From NCBI RefSeq assembly GCF_900108405.1, contig NZ_FNXG01000002.1, positions 1 through 64,000 of the forward strand: DNA of 64,000 bases. Direction: 5' to 3'. This document shows, one piece after another, positions 53,144 through 61,827 of this stretch. This DNA comes from Paracoccus alkenifer. Its GTDB lineage: Bacteria; Pseudomonadota; Alphaproteobacteria; Rhodobacterales; Rhodobacteraceae. Every line of letters begins with the position of its first letter. Position 1 is the stretch's first letter. Below the pieces are notes generated by a model, which did not search any database, had not been told where the DNA came from, and was given only the letters and a program-made list of their open reading frames with translations. The position numbers and the translations under genes were made by a program.

Positions 53144-56100
53144 ACAGCACCAAGCCTTATTCCCTGCCCATCCGGGTTATGCTGGCTGGGGGTGCTGCGG
53201 TTGCCGCGTTGATGATGGCCGGCAGCCTTCAGGCGGGTGAATGCCGCGTTGGAGAGCCCGATCACCCGGGGGATTGCACCCATTACAACGCGGGAACCGT
53301 GGTGGCGCGTCCGGTCCAGCCCAATGTCGCCGACGAGATCGTGGCCCCGCTGGGGGATATCGGGTTCTCGATCTCGATCGACGGGGCGGAAGCGGGGCCG
53401 GACGCCCCGCGGCACACCATTGCGGGCGCGCCGGCCCGGCCCGATGTGCTGCGCGGCATCGACCGGATGTTGCAGGCCGTGGATGTGGACCTGACCTATG
53501 ATGGGCTTGGCGCCCGCCCGCGCCTGGCCGTCGCCACCAGCGATCTGCGCCGCGGTTTCGTCGCAGGCGAGACGGTGCGCTTTCGCGCGTCGAGCAATTA
53601 TCCCGACTGGATCGCCGGGGCCGAGGTCGTGATCACCGATATCCGTGGCCGCACGCTGGCACGGGTGCCGATCGCGGCCAATGGCGAGGCCGGCTGGGTG
53701 ATGCCCGCCGACGGCCCCGAGGCGTTTCTTTTCCATTTGCGCGTCCGGGACGAGGCAGGCCGCCTTGACGAGACCCGCGCCCTTGCGCTGCAACGAGTCG
53801 CCCGGGTCGAGGCGCCCGACCTGACCGGGCCGGTCATTGCCGCCGCCGAAGGCGACGACATGACGGCGCGCCGGGGCATCCCGATACGCGGCGGTGCCAT
53901 CACCGTTTCGGGGCAGGCGTCGGATCCGCAATCCGTGCGGGTGCTGGGACAGCAGGTGCCGGTCGATCCGGGCGGCCGCTTTGTCGTGCAGCGCATCCTG
54001 CCGCCGGGCACGCATTCGGTTGCGATCTCGGTCGATGGGCAGGGGGTGGACCGCCCGGTCACCATCGAGGAATCGGAATGGTTCGCGACCGGCATCGTCG
54101 ATCTGACGGTCGGCCGCGGTGGCGGTGAAACCTGGCGGCATGGCCGGATCTCGGGCTTTGCGCAGGGGGTGCGCGCGGACGGCACCCGCATCACTGCCTC
54201 GGTCGATACCCGCGAACATGAACTGCGCGACCTGTTCCGCGACTTTGGCCGAAAGCACCCCGACAACACCCTGCGCGAGATGGAGGCGCGGGACGTCTTC
54301 AACACGCTGGGCGACGATTCCCAGATCAGCGAACTGGCGCCCAGCTCGGGCCGGGCGTTCCTGCGGGTCGAACGGGATGGCAGCCACCTGCAATGGGGCG
54401 ATTTCAAGCCGCAGGAAAACACCGACCTGACCGTGCGCTCGGAACGGGCGCTTTACGGTGCATCGGGGCAATACCAGTCGTTGGACGTCACCGACCAGGG
54501 CGAGGCCCGCACCCGGGTCAGCGGCTTTGCGGCTCAGGCCGACAGCCTGATGGCCCGCGATGTGCTGCGCGCCACCGGCGGCAGCGCCTATTTCCTGTCG
54601 CGTCAGGATATTCTGGTGGACAGCGAGGTTCTGGTGGTCGAGGTGCGCTCGCGCGTTACGGGGCTGGTCGTCGAAAGCCGCCGCCTGCGCGAGGGTGCGG
54701 ATTACCGCATCAACCCGGTGCAGGGGGTGGTGTTCCTGAATGCGCCCCTGTCGTCGTCGCTGACCGGCAACGGGCTGATTCAGGATAACCCGCTGGGCGA
54801 TTATGACGTCAATCTGGTTGCGCAATATGAATATGTGCCGACGATCGGCGACGTGGATGGCCATACCGCCGGATTGCGGGCCGAGCACTGGGTGACTGAT
54901 GGCGCCCGGATCGGTGCATCGGGGCTGCGCGAAACCTCGGGGATTGCCGACCAGACCTTGCTGGGGGCCGATATCCTGTTGCGCCATGGCGAGACGCGCG
55001 AATTCCTGCTGGATTATGCCACCAGCAAGGGGCCCGGCTTCGGCAGCAACTTCTCGCTCAATGGCGGGCTGGATCTGGAACCCTCCAATCCCAGCTATGG
55101 CCTGCCCGGGCAGAAGGCGGAATCCTGGCGGATGGCCGGGCGCAGCGATCTGGGCTTTATCGGCATCAACGGAGAGATCGCCGGCTTCTACGACCGCAAG
55201 GAGGCCGGATTTTCGTCCCCCGATGCGGATATCCGCGACGATCAGACCGCATGGGGGCTGTCGGGCTTTGCGGCGCTGTCGGCGCGCACCGACCTGACAT
55301 TCGGCGGCGAATCGTTTCGCAGCGATGATGGCCGGCGCGAGGAAAAGGCCCGGATCGGTTTTGCGCATACCCTCAACTCCCGCTGGATGCTTGAGGGCGA
55401 ACTGGCGCGGGACCGTCGCGCAGACAACGGATCGACGCTTGATTTCGGGACGCGGACCGATGCGGCCGCGCGGCTGACCTGGCAGCGCGACGAAGACCTG
55501 TCAGCCTGGGTGTTCGGGCAGGGCACGCTGGCGCGTGACGATACCCGCCGCAACAACGACCGGGTGGGTGTCGGTATCCAGACTCGTCTTGGCGAACGCA
55601 CCGACATGATCGCCGAGGTGTCGGGCGGCAGCCTGGGCGCCGCGGGCCGGCTGGAACTGGGCCACGAACCCGATGCGGACAGCCGGGTGACCTTGGGCTA
55701 TCAGCTTGATCCCATGCGCCGTTTCGATACCAGCAACTTCAGCGGGCGGGACCGCGGCAGCCTGGTGTTCGGCATGGATCGCCGGATCAACTCGCGCTGG
55801 AGCTATACCGGGGAAACCAGCTACAGCGCCTTTGGCACGCGGCCGGCGCTGACCTCGGGCTATGGGGTCAGCTATACGCCGGCCGACAGCTGGCGCTATG
55901 ATGCAATGTTGCAATTCGGCGAAAGCCGCGAGGCTGACGGCAGCCGGCTGGAGCGTCGGGGCCTGTCGCTGGGCGTGCGCCACAATCAGGGCGAGGATGT
56001 CAGCGCCGGCCTGCGCGGCGAATGGTTGCGCGAGGACTCTGACCGGCCCGGCAATGCGCTGGATCGCGATACCTGGCAGCTTTCGGGTTTCTACGAGACG

Positions 56101-56700
56101 AAGGTCGATCCTGACTGGCGCTTCGTGTCTTCGCTGGACGCGGTGATTTCGGACAGCGACCAAAGCTCGTTCCGCAATGGTCGCTATATCGAGACACGGC
56201 TGGGCTATGCCTGGCGGCCGGAAAGCAACGATCACATCAATGCTCTGCTGAGCTATACCTATCTTCACGACCTTCCGGGCCCCGATCAGGTCAACTTCGA
56301 CGGCGATGTGAACGGGCCCCGCCAGAAAAGCCATATCATCAACGCCGCCATCAACTGGCAGGCCAACCCTGTCTGGACGCTGGGCGCGAAATACGGGTAT
56401 CGCCTGCGGGAATCCGCCCCACGCGGCACCGACAGCTTCACCCGCTCCGAGGCGCATCTGGGCGTTCTGCGTGCCGACTATCATATCGTGCACAACTGGG
56501 ACGTGATGGGCGAAGTGCGGCTGCTGCGCACCCCGACGACCAGAACGACCGAAACCGCCGCCTTGCTGGGCATCTACCGCCTGTTCGGCGACAATCTGCG
56601 CGCCGGTGGTGGTTATCTGTGGGGTGAGGTTTCGGATGACCTGCGGACCATTGATGCCCTGGACAAGGGGCTGTTCCTGAATATCACGACGCAATTCTGA
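53140..56700 (+). CDS. Large outer-membrane beta-barrel protein, partner of the DUF11 protein
   Basis: A 1,186-residue exported protein. The signal peptide is about residues 1-32 (VMLAGGAAVAALMMAGSLQA). Beta-rich periplasmic domains span about 35-310 and include VDPGGRFVVQRILPPGTHSV. From about 315 (GIVDLTVGRGGGETW) an alternating, aromatic-bounded pattern typical of outer-membrane barrels runs to a C-terminal Phe (NITTQF). A conserved block at about 353-430 (SVDTREHELRDLF, RVERDGSHLQWGDFK) recurs, to my knowledge, in OmpA/DUF11-associated proteins of other proteobacteria without an assigned function. Its ATG lies in the stop of the giant gene, so the two are made together. It could anchor, export or display the repeat protein. 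Confidence 0.82.
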   Translation: MNSTKPYSLPIRVMLAGGAAVAALMMAGSLQAGECRVGEPDHPGDCTHYNAGTVVARPVQPNVADEIVAPLGDIGFSISIDGAEAGPDAPRHTIAGAPARPDVLRGIDRMLQAVDVDLTYDGLGARPRLAVATSDLRRGFVAGETVRFRASSNYPDWIAGAEVVITDIRGRTLARVPIAANGEAGWVMPADGPEAFLFHLRVRDEAGRLDETRALALQRVARVEAPDLTGPVIAAAEGDDMTARRGIPIRGGAITVSGQASDPQSVRVLGQQVPVDPGGRFVVQRILPPGTHSVAISVDGQGVDRPVTIEESEWFATGIVDLTVGRGGGETWRHGRISGFAQGVRADGTRITASVDTREHELRDLFRDFGRKHPDNTLREMEARDVFNTLGDDSQISELAPSSGRAFLRVERDGSHLQWGDFKPQENTDLTVRSERALYGASGQYQSLDVTDQGEARTRVSGFAAQADSLMARDVLRATGGSAYFLSRQDILVDSEVLVVEVRSRVTGLVVESRRLREGADYRINPVQGVVFLNAPLSSSLTGNGLIQDNPLGDYDVNLVAQYEYVPTIGDVDGHTAGLRAEHWVTDGARIGASGLRETSGIADQTLLGADILLRHGETREFLLDYATSKGPGFGSNFSLNGGLDLEPSNPSYGLPGQKAESWRMAGRSDLGFIGINGEIAGFYDRKEAGFSSPDADIRDDQTAWGLSGFAALSARTDLTFGGESFRSDDGRREEKARIGFAHTLNSRWMLEGELARDRRADNGSTLDFGTRTDAAARLTWQRDEDLSAWVFGQGTLARDDTRRNNDRVGVGIQTRLGERTDMIAEVSGGSLGAAGRLELGHEPDADSRVTLGYQLDPMRRFDTSNFSGRDRGSLVFGMDRRINSRWSYTGETSYSAFGTRPALTSGYGVSYTPADSWRYDAMLQFGESREADGSRLERRGLSLGVRHNQGEDVSAGLRGEWLREDSDRPGNALDRDTWQLSGFYETKVDPDWRFVSSLDAVISDSDQSSFRNGRYIETRLGYAWRPESNDHINALLSYTYLHDLPGPDQVNFDGDVNGPRQKSHIINAAINWQANPVWTLGAKYGYRLRESAPRGTDSFTRSEAHLGVLRADYHIVHNWDVMGEVRLLRTPTTRTTETAALLGIYRLFGDNLRAGGGYLWGEVSDDLRTIDALDKGLFLNITTQF

Positions 56701-56705
56701 GGGGG

Positions 56706-56742
56706 GTGCTGCCAGTTAAAATCGAACTCGCCTCGGTTTTCC
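56706..56742. repeat. 37-bp degenerate repeat, copy 1
   Basis: Starts GTGCTGCCAGTT and matches 58026-58062 at 30 of 37 positions in the same orientation. The two copies flank the IS6 relic and the SDR pseudogene. Confidence 0.45.
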
Positions 56743-56761
56743 GCTACCGTGCCGATTTCAG

Positions 56762-56962
56762 GCAGCGGAGCCGCGAGGCGCGCTTGCGCCGAATCCCGGC
56801 GGCGAACATCTGGCCGAACCGAATTCACCGCTGACGCATCGTCTCATGGCAGAGGTTGATCCCGCGCTTGCGGAGCAGGTTTTCGACGTCAAGCAGGGTA
56901 AGCAGGAACCTGACGTAGAGTATGACCGTGAGGCGGATCACTTTGGATGAGGTCTTGAAATG
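56762..56962 (-). pseudogene. IS6-family transposase N-terminal relic
   Basis: On the minus strand, one frame reads SSKVIRLTVILYVRFLLTLL, DVENLLRKRGINLCHETMRQ, then R, TGA and IRFGQMFAAGIRRKR. This is the N-terminal region of IS6-family transposases (usual wording RYPLSYRDVE, ICHETVRFWWNRFGPMFAAEIRR). A nonsense codon falls where RWWNRFG is expected, the start lies in another frame, and similarity fades after RRKR. It is a dead fragment of about 65 codons. Confidence 0.6.
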
Positions 56963-57005
56963 GCCAATGGTGGGTCATTCCGGGCAGGGGAGGGCTGGCA
57001 CCATC

Positions 57006-57035
57006 ACCCGGCAAGCTAGCTCCCTTGACAGCGCC
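57006..57035. repeat. 30-bp repeat, copy B (probable IS6-type terminus)
   Basis: Matches 43357-43386 at 26 of 30 positions. It lies about 45 bp upstream of the IS6-family relic on the relic's own strand, where the element's terminal repeat is expected. Confidence 0.55.
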
Positions 57036-57214
57036 CCCCGCCTGCATCCGTGACCAGATCGCAAGACTTTGCATCTGGAGTGCCGGTCTCCACTGGCCTT
57101 TGGTTTGCCTTACCGCCGGGCCGGGCAGAGGATGATCGCCCGAACCTGGCGGGCAGAGCGACGCCACGCCCTGCAAAATCTGATAACGATTCCGGGCAGC
57201 GAATGAGGACAATC

Positions 57215-58012
57215 ATGGAAATGAATGTTCTGATTGCCGGCGCCGGATCCGGCATGGGGCTGGCCACCGCACTGTTGCTGGCGGCGGACGGCTACTAGGT
57301 TTTCGCCGGGATTCGGGGCGAGGATAGCGACCTGCTGAAGGCCGCGCAGGCGCAGGGGGTGCCCGTGACGCCAGTTCGGCTCGACGTGCAGGATCCCGGC
57401 TCGGTGCGCGAGGCGGGGTGGCGCGGGTCGTCGCCGAGGCGGGCAGCATCTACGTTTTGGTGAACGATGCCGGCTTTGGTCTGCTTGCCACGGTCGAGGA
57501 CGGCACCGACGAGGAAATGATCCGCCAGTTCGACGTCAACGTATTCGGCCTGCTGCGGATGACGCGCGAGGTTCTTCCTCGAACGCATGGGTCTGCCATT
57601 GCTGATCCATTACAACGCCAGCAAATACGCGGTCGAAGGCATCACCGATTCGCTTCGGCTAGAGGTCGGGCAGTTCGGCATCCGTGTCCACTCGATCCTC
57701 GCCGGTCTGTTCGGGACCAACTTTATCCGCAAAGGCCTGGTGGCGGACGCCGACACCATATCCGAGGCTTCCCCCTATCACCAGCCTGCCGGTCATTTCG
57801 CCCCGATCGTCGCCACCGCAATCAATGACGGCCCGTCGCCCGAACCCATCGCCGAAGCCGTCAAGGACATCATCGAGAACAAGGACAGTGATATTGACGT
57901 GCAGGTCGGAAAAGAGGCCGAGGGCTTTGTGCCGCTGGCTCGCACCCTGAGCGACCGCGCGTTCGAGGCGCAGGTTATCGAAACCTTCGGCTTGCCACCC
58001 ATCAAGGGCTGA
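57215..58012 (+). pseudogene. Short-chain dehydrogenase/reductase pseudogene
   Basis: The N-terminus reads MEMNVLIAGAGSGMGLATAL, an SDR cofactor loop (TGxxxGxG type). After LLLAADGY an in-frame TAG at 57297-57299 interrupts it. A frame change near 57417 leads to VARVVAEAGSIYVLVNDAGF (the NNAG strand with D for N). Another near 57580 leads to LLIHYNASKYAVEGITDSLR, which holds the YxxxK catalytic pair, and on to the C-terminus FGLPPIKG. One stop and two frameshifts make it inactive. The remaining sequence looks like a classical SDR of unknown substrate. Confidence 0.82.
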
Positions 58013-58025
58013 AGGCTGCGTCCCT

Positions 58026-58062
58026 GTGCTGCCAGTTCAATCCGAACTTGTCTCTGTTCTCC
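58026..58062. repeat. 37-bp degenerate repeat, copy 2
   Basis: Same orientation as 56706-56742, 30 of 37 identical. It begins 14 bp after the SDR pseudogene. The remaining 58063-58259 holds no gene I can support. Confidence 0.45.
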
Positions 58063-58259
58063 GGGAACGCGGCGACTGGCAAGCAGCGCCGAACTGCCGC
58101 CATTTGGTGAGGGCGAGGGCGCGATGTTCCTCGAAGTGGTGAAGGGCTGCGCCGTCTGGCACCGGACAACCAGCCACATCCCCCAGATGGGGCATATGCC
58201 GGGGCATTCCCGCGCAAATGCCAGCCCGGGTGTCCGGGTAAGCGGTCGAAATCCGAAAA

Positions 58260-58278
58260 CTGGCTGGGGCGGTAGGAT
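58260..58278. other. Attachment site distal to the tRNA (attL/attR)
   Basis: CTGGCTGGGGCGGTAGGAT, identical to 63858-63876. Sequence to the right diverges at once from the tRNA (CCCCAG instead of TCGAAC). Confidence 0.82.
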
Positions 58279-58416
58279 CCCCAGCTAAATCCTCGGAAAC
58301 TCAACTAACATCAGGCGCTTCCGCGTCCCGCTCCGGCCTGCCAACCGGATACATGATGACACCGTGTAGCACTGCGGTGCGTCGATGTAAATTTCCGGCA
58401 GACTCACACATGACGC

Positions 58417-58445
58417 TTGACAGGTGGCGTGGGTAGCGCTACATA
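58417..58445 (+). promoter_or_regulatory. Sigma-70-type promoter
   Basis: A perfect TTGACA (58417-58422) and TACATA (58440-58445) separated by exactly 17 bp. The predicted transcript would start near 58452 and meet a terminator-like hairpin within about 60 bases. Confidence 0.6.
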
Positions 58446-58451
58446 GCCCTT

Positions 58452-58516
58452 AGCCGAAGCGCGTATATGAGTGCGGAGGCGATACATAGAGGCGCCTGCG
58501 GGCGCCTCATTTACTT
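58452..58516 (+). ncRNA. Candidate small RNA or transcription attenuator
   Basis: Defined only by a consensus promoter just upstream and a strong hairpin at its end, giving an RNA of about 60-65 bases that ends 70 bases before the NYN gene. No known RNA family is recognised. It may be an independent small RNA or an attenuated leader of the NYN gene. Confidence 0.4.
58489..58516 (+). terminator. Rho-independent terminator-like hairpin
   Basis: GAGGCGCC (58489-58496) and GGCGCCTC (58501-58508) pair perfectly around TGCG and are followed by ATTTACTT. Confidence 0.6.
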
Positions 58517-58584
58517 TGCGCATCGCCAAATGTATTGGTGCCCATCGGGGCCTTATATTATCTGGGGGATGCGAAGTGCTTTAA

Positions 58585-59430
58585 GTGGCTGTTTTTGTCG
58601 ATGCGGGCTATTTGTTTGCCCAAGGGTCAGCACTTCTTGCCGGCCAGAAGCAGCCTCGCCAGAATATTCAACTTATTGCTGAGGAAGCGCTCTCCGCGCT
58701 CTGTCGGACTGCGGAGAGGGTTGCGCCAAACGCGCGCCTGCTGCGGATCTATTGGTATGATGGTCTGCTTCGCGGGAATCGCCCTACCGCGGAGCAGTCG
58801 ACATTGGCGAATTCGCCAAGGACTAAACTTCGATTGGGCATGGTCAACAGTCAAGGACAACAAAAAGGAGTGGACTCACTCATCGTCACTGACTTGATCG
58901 ACTTGGCTCGAAACAATGCCATATCGGATGCTCTTCTCTTGGCAGGTGATGAGGATCTGCGCATCGGCGTGCAAATTGCCCAAACCTTCGGGGTTCAAAT
59001 TCATTTGCTTGGGATCAAACCCGCTCGCGGTTCTCAATCTCCCGATCTAATCCAAGAGTCGGACACGCATCAGGAATGGGATGAGGTGATTGTAACGCGC
59101 GTGATGAGCGTTACCCTTGGGGCGCCTACTGAGGTCGTGGCGCAGGCCGCTTCCGCTATGACAGAAGAAGGCGCCTCCGCCGAATTCTCGGACGACCTCA
59201 TAAGGCAGGAAATCAATACAACGCTCGCGGCCGAATCGGAGGTTGTGCTGCATCAATATCTCACAGCCTATCGCGCCGCGCCGGGGACGGTGCCCGCAGA
59301 ACTCGACCGGCCTACGCTGGGGCGCATTGGCGCCAAGGTGGGACGTAGGTTGGAGCGCGATGAGGTTCGCCATTTTCGAAAACTTTTCTGTGAGCGTCTC
59401 CAACAGGAGTGCGACAAGGTCGCCAAATAA
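58585..59430 (+). CDS. NYN-domain (PIN-like) putative ribonuclease
   Basis: A 281-residue protein from GTG 58585. The N-terminal NYN/DUF88 fold is clear: first acidic residue in MAVFVDAGYLFAQGS, then GVDSLIVTDLIDLARNN and LLLAGDEDLRIGVQIAQTFG carrying further conserved aspartates. These cluster metal-dependent nuclease residues as in LabA/MARF1-type NYN proteins. The C-terminal 100 residues (DLIRQEINTTLAAE, LGRIGAKVGRRLERDEVRHF) look like a small helical domain. It is the first gene inside the tRNA-Gln element, preceded by a promoter and hairpin. A role in RNA-based defence or element control is possible but unproven. Confidence 0.8.
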   Translation: MAVFVDAGYLFAQGSALLAGQKQPRQNIQLIAEEALSALCRTAERVAPNARLLRIYWYDGLLRGNRPTAEQSTLANSPRTKLRLGMVNSQGQQKGVDSLIVTDLIDLARNNAISDALLLAGDEDLRIGVQIAQTFGVQIHLLGIKPARGSQSPDLIQESDTHQEWDEVIVTRVMSVTLGAPTEVVAQAASAMTEEGASAEFSDDLIRQEINTTLAAESEVVLHQYLTAYRAAPGTVPAELDRPTLGRIGAKVGRRLERDEVRHFRKLFCERLQQECDKVAK

Positions 59431-59603
59431 GGTTCCCTGACGAGAGTAGCACAGAAAGCGCAGTCGCGTATTGGAGTTTGAGAGTGTGAAGTCTTTTGGT
59501 TGGGGTTTCCAAAGGGGCGGAAGGCCCCTTGGTCCCGCGGAAGGCCAGGGGGTTTCGAAAGGGGGAAAAAAGGCCGTTAGGCTTTTTCGCCCCTTCGCCG
59601 GAT

Positions 59604-59640
59604 ATCCATAACGATCCCCCTTGTGGGGTGAGTTATGGAT
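59604..59640 (+). other. Candidate oriT hairpin upstream of the relaxase gene
   Basis: ATCCATAAC (59604-59612) and GTTATGGAT (59632-59640) are perfect 9-bp inverted arms enclosing an inner CCCC / GGGG pairing. The structure ends 13 bp before the relaxase start. Mob/Pre-type relaxases usually nick at a hairpin site directly upstream of their own gene, so this is the best oriT candidate. Confidence 0.5.
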
Positions 59641-59653
59641 AGTAGGTTATGCG

Positions 59654-61024
59654 ATGGCGAAGCCACCACTTCCGGATGTTGCCAAAGGCAACCCCAAAGC
59701 AGCCTCTACGAGGCTCGAATTGCGAAGCGCCCACCGCCTTGGCGGTCAGCGCAAGCACGATCTGCGGATCGGTCGTCAGCCCGCCTATGTTGACCCTTTG
59801 CGCCGAGAGCACAACCGGGTTCTCGTGGCCCCAGCAACTCCAGCGTTGATGCGGCGCCTCTGCGCTGACCGCCGGGCCTTGCGGGACACGCAACGCGCGA
59901 TGAAGCGGGATGCGGCCGTTGCGGCGTGCGGAGTCATCACCTTCGGGGCCGAGGCCGGCGGGTTGTTTGAGCGGCTCACGGCCGCGCAACAGGACGCGGC
60001 CTTCATGGACTTGTCGGAGGCGATAGCGGAGCGGCTGAACACAACCCTCCACGGCCTTGTCGTCCATCTGGATGAGACGACCATCCACGCGCATTATCAA
60101 CTCGCGGCCTACAACCGGGAGGGCATTCCGCTGTCGAAGGCCACCAGACCCGCCGTAATGTCGGGGCTTCAAGACCTCACCTCCGAAATTATGGGCCGCC
60201 ATTGCCCTGGGATCGAGAGGGGACACCGATACGGGGACCGGATCGCGGCGGGCGCGGCTTTCCGTGAAACGCTTCACCGCACGGTGCGGCAACTCCATCA
60301 GGATCTTCCCCGTGAGATGGACGAGAAGCGGGCGCAGGTGGCCGATGCTTCCGCGCGCGTTGACGAGATGCGGGCGAGAGTGGCCAAACTCCAAAACAAG
60401 GCGGACCTGACGGACAAAGAGACGAAGAGGCTCGCCACCTACCAGAAACGGTTGGAGGACCGGATAAAGGAGTTGGAAGACGCCAGGAGCGAAGAGATGC
60501 GGCTTGCCGGGATTGCGAGGGAGGAAGCGGAAGCGGCGGCCCGGCAGCGCGATGAGGCCCAGGGTCAGGAGACGGCCGCGCGAAACAAGGCCGCTCGGAT
60601 AGAGGCGGCGATGAGGGTGTTGGCGGTAGAAATCCGCGACGAGACGATAATGCGCGACAATGCGGGCAAGGTGATTGCCGGAGACCCCTCAACTCTCAAA
60701 ACCGGCTTCCCTGAATTGAAGCCCGCCGTCCAAGCAGCCGCAGATGCCATATCCGAAAAGAAGAGGATTGCCGCAAGAGCTGAACAGGACCGTCAAAAGG
60801 CGAAGAGGGCACTCGACGAAGCGAATGATGTCCTCCAGCAGGCATTGACCTTCCGGGAGGTGTTGCAGAAGACCATTGGCAGCCTGAAAACGCTTGCTTT
60901 CAGAGTCGGACTTACGGGCAAGCCTGGGGAGGCTGTTGAGAAAGCGATTGGAGAAGCTGAGGATCTAATCCGAATGACGAATCCAAAAAGCGAAAATCAG
61001 GAGCCGGAAGAGCCTGGGCTTTGA
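59654..61024 (+). CDS. MobV-like relaxase (plasmid mobilization/recombination protein)
   Basis: A 456-residue protein. The key relaxase motif is HGLVVHLDETTIHAHYQLAA (about residues 133-152), matching the MobV H-x-D-E-x-(T)-x-H-x-H metal-binding motif. The N-terminal part holds the rest of the nicking domain. From about 210 to 420 the protein is a long charged coiled coil (REMDEKRAQVADASARVDEM onward), as in Pre/Mob proteins. I chose ATG 59654 (MAKPPLPDVAKG); a TTG at 59621 in the hairpin is less likely. It would nick the element's oriT and allow mobilization by a co-resident conjugative system. Confidence 0.78.
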   Translation: MAKPPLPDVAKGNPKAASTRLELRSAHRLGGQRKHDLRIGRQPAYVDPLRREHNRVLVAPATPALMRRLCADRRALRDTQRAMKRDAAVAACGVITFGAEAGGLFERLTAAQQDAAFMDLSEAIAERLNTTLHGLVVHLDETTIHAHYQLAAYNREGIPLSKATRPAVMSGLQDLTSEIMGRHCPGIERGHRYGDRIAAGAAFRETLHRTVRQLHQDLPREMDEKRAQVADASARVDEMRARVAKLQNKADLTDKETKRLATYQKRLEDRIKELEDARSEEMRLAGIAREEAEAAARQRDEAQGQETAARNKAARIEAAMRVLAVEIRDETIMRDNAGKVIAGDPSTLKTGFPELKPAVQAAADAISEKKRIAARAEQDRQKAKRALDEANDVLQQALTFREVLQKTIGSLKTLAFRVGLTGKPGEAVEKAIGEAEDLIRMTNPKSENQEPEEPGL

Positions 61025-61648
61025 TTACTCAGCAGCAATATTCTCCGCGAGATATTCCTCAAATGCGTCTACTGGCCCTTTGGCTGTTCTTGCGGCCTTG
61101 GCGCTCTTCGCGCGCCTCTTCGGAACGGGGCTCTTTTCTACGAGGACTGCGCCCAGATCTTGGACGGTCATCTCCGGCAATGCTTCCTGTCTTGGCTCTT
61201 TAAGCATTGTTCTTATCCGGCGATCAATCGTGCGGTTGAACTTGTCGGATGTGGATACGAGAGTGCGCGTTGTGAACACTGCATATTTCTTCGACTCGTG
61301 AAAGCTCTTCCAGACTTCATTGGGATTGAGCGCATAAGCGTATACGGACGTTCCCACCCGGACCCGGACCAGGTGCTTGCGATCTTCCAGCCACACGCTT
61401 GCGCGGCGGATGGTGATTTCTGCCACCTCCAGCGCCTCGGCCAGAACCTTCTGGGAGGCTACGAGGACACCGCCGTTCGGGTCCATATGGTTTGCGATAA
61501 AGGCAAAGAGACGGGCGGCATTGGCGTTCTTCGCCATCATCGTCATCATACCCTCCCATCCTTCTGGGTAGACTTGCGTGAAATGCGGATTCTTGGCTTT
61601 CTTCCGCTCGCTTTCTTGTTCTTCAAGGAAAATATCTTCTTCTGGCAT
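61025..61648 (-). CDS. RepL-like winged-helix replication protein
   Basis: A 207-residue protein from ATG 61648, with GGAGGTG five bases upstream. Residues about 40-130 follow the RepL/MarR-like winged helix pattern (ARLFAFIANHMDPNGGVLVA, QKVLAEALEVAEITIRRASV, VRVRVGTSVYAYALNPNEVW). A motif like KYAVFTTRTLVSTSDKFNRT ends the domain, and the C-terminal 60 residues are basic. It is convergent with the relaxase gene, the two stop codons being adjacent. Upstream lie three palindromic iterons and an AT-rich stretch. It may initiate replication of the excised circle or control copy number. Confidence 0.72.
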   Translation of the reverse strand: MPEEDIFLEEQESERKKAKNPHFTQVYPEGWEGMMTMMAKNANAARLFAFIANHMDPNGGVLVASQKVLAEALEVAEITIRRASVWLEDRKHLVRVRVGTSVYAYALNPNEVWKSFHESKKYAVFTTRTLVSTSDKFNRTIDRRIRTMLKEPRQEALPEMTVQDLGAVLVEKSPVPKRRAKSAKAARTAKGPVDAFEEYLAENIAAE

Positions 61649-61757
61649 ATCCGCACCTCCCTGTGGGTGGGCGCACCTATGATCCGATCTGATTCGTGTC
61701 AAGAAAAAGACGAGGTAGATCAGAATCCTCTCTCTGGTGACCGAATCCGGTAAAAAC

Positions 61758-61827
61758 ACCGATCACCCCACTGATCGGTGGATCGATCACCCTATTGATC
61801 GATAGACGGATCACCCCACTGATCGGT
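61758..61827. repeat. Three palindromic iterons upstream of the RepL-like gene
   Basis: Repeat 1 (61758-61779) and repeat 3 (61807-61827) share GATCACCCCACTGATCGGT. Repeat 2 (61781-61803) is the variant GATCACCCTATTGATCGAT. Each unit is itself an inverted repeat with a six-base loop, and units are spaced 24-25 bp. An AT-rich run follows at 61828-61865. This is the layout of a replication origin or an autoregulatory operator. Confidence 0.65.

Noticed and set aside
53119..55368. 749-codon minus-strand frame opposite the barrel gene
   Set aside because: No start context or motifs; the plus-strand gene has signal peptide and barrel features.
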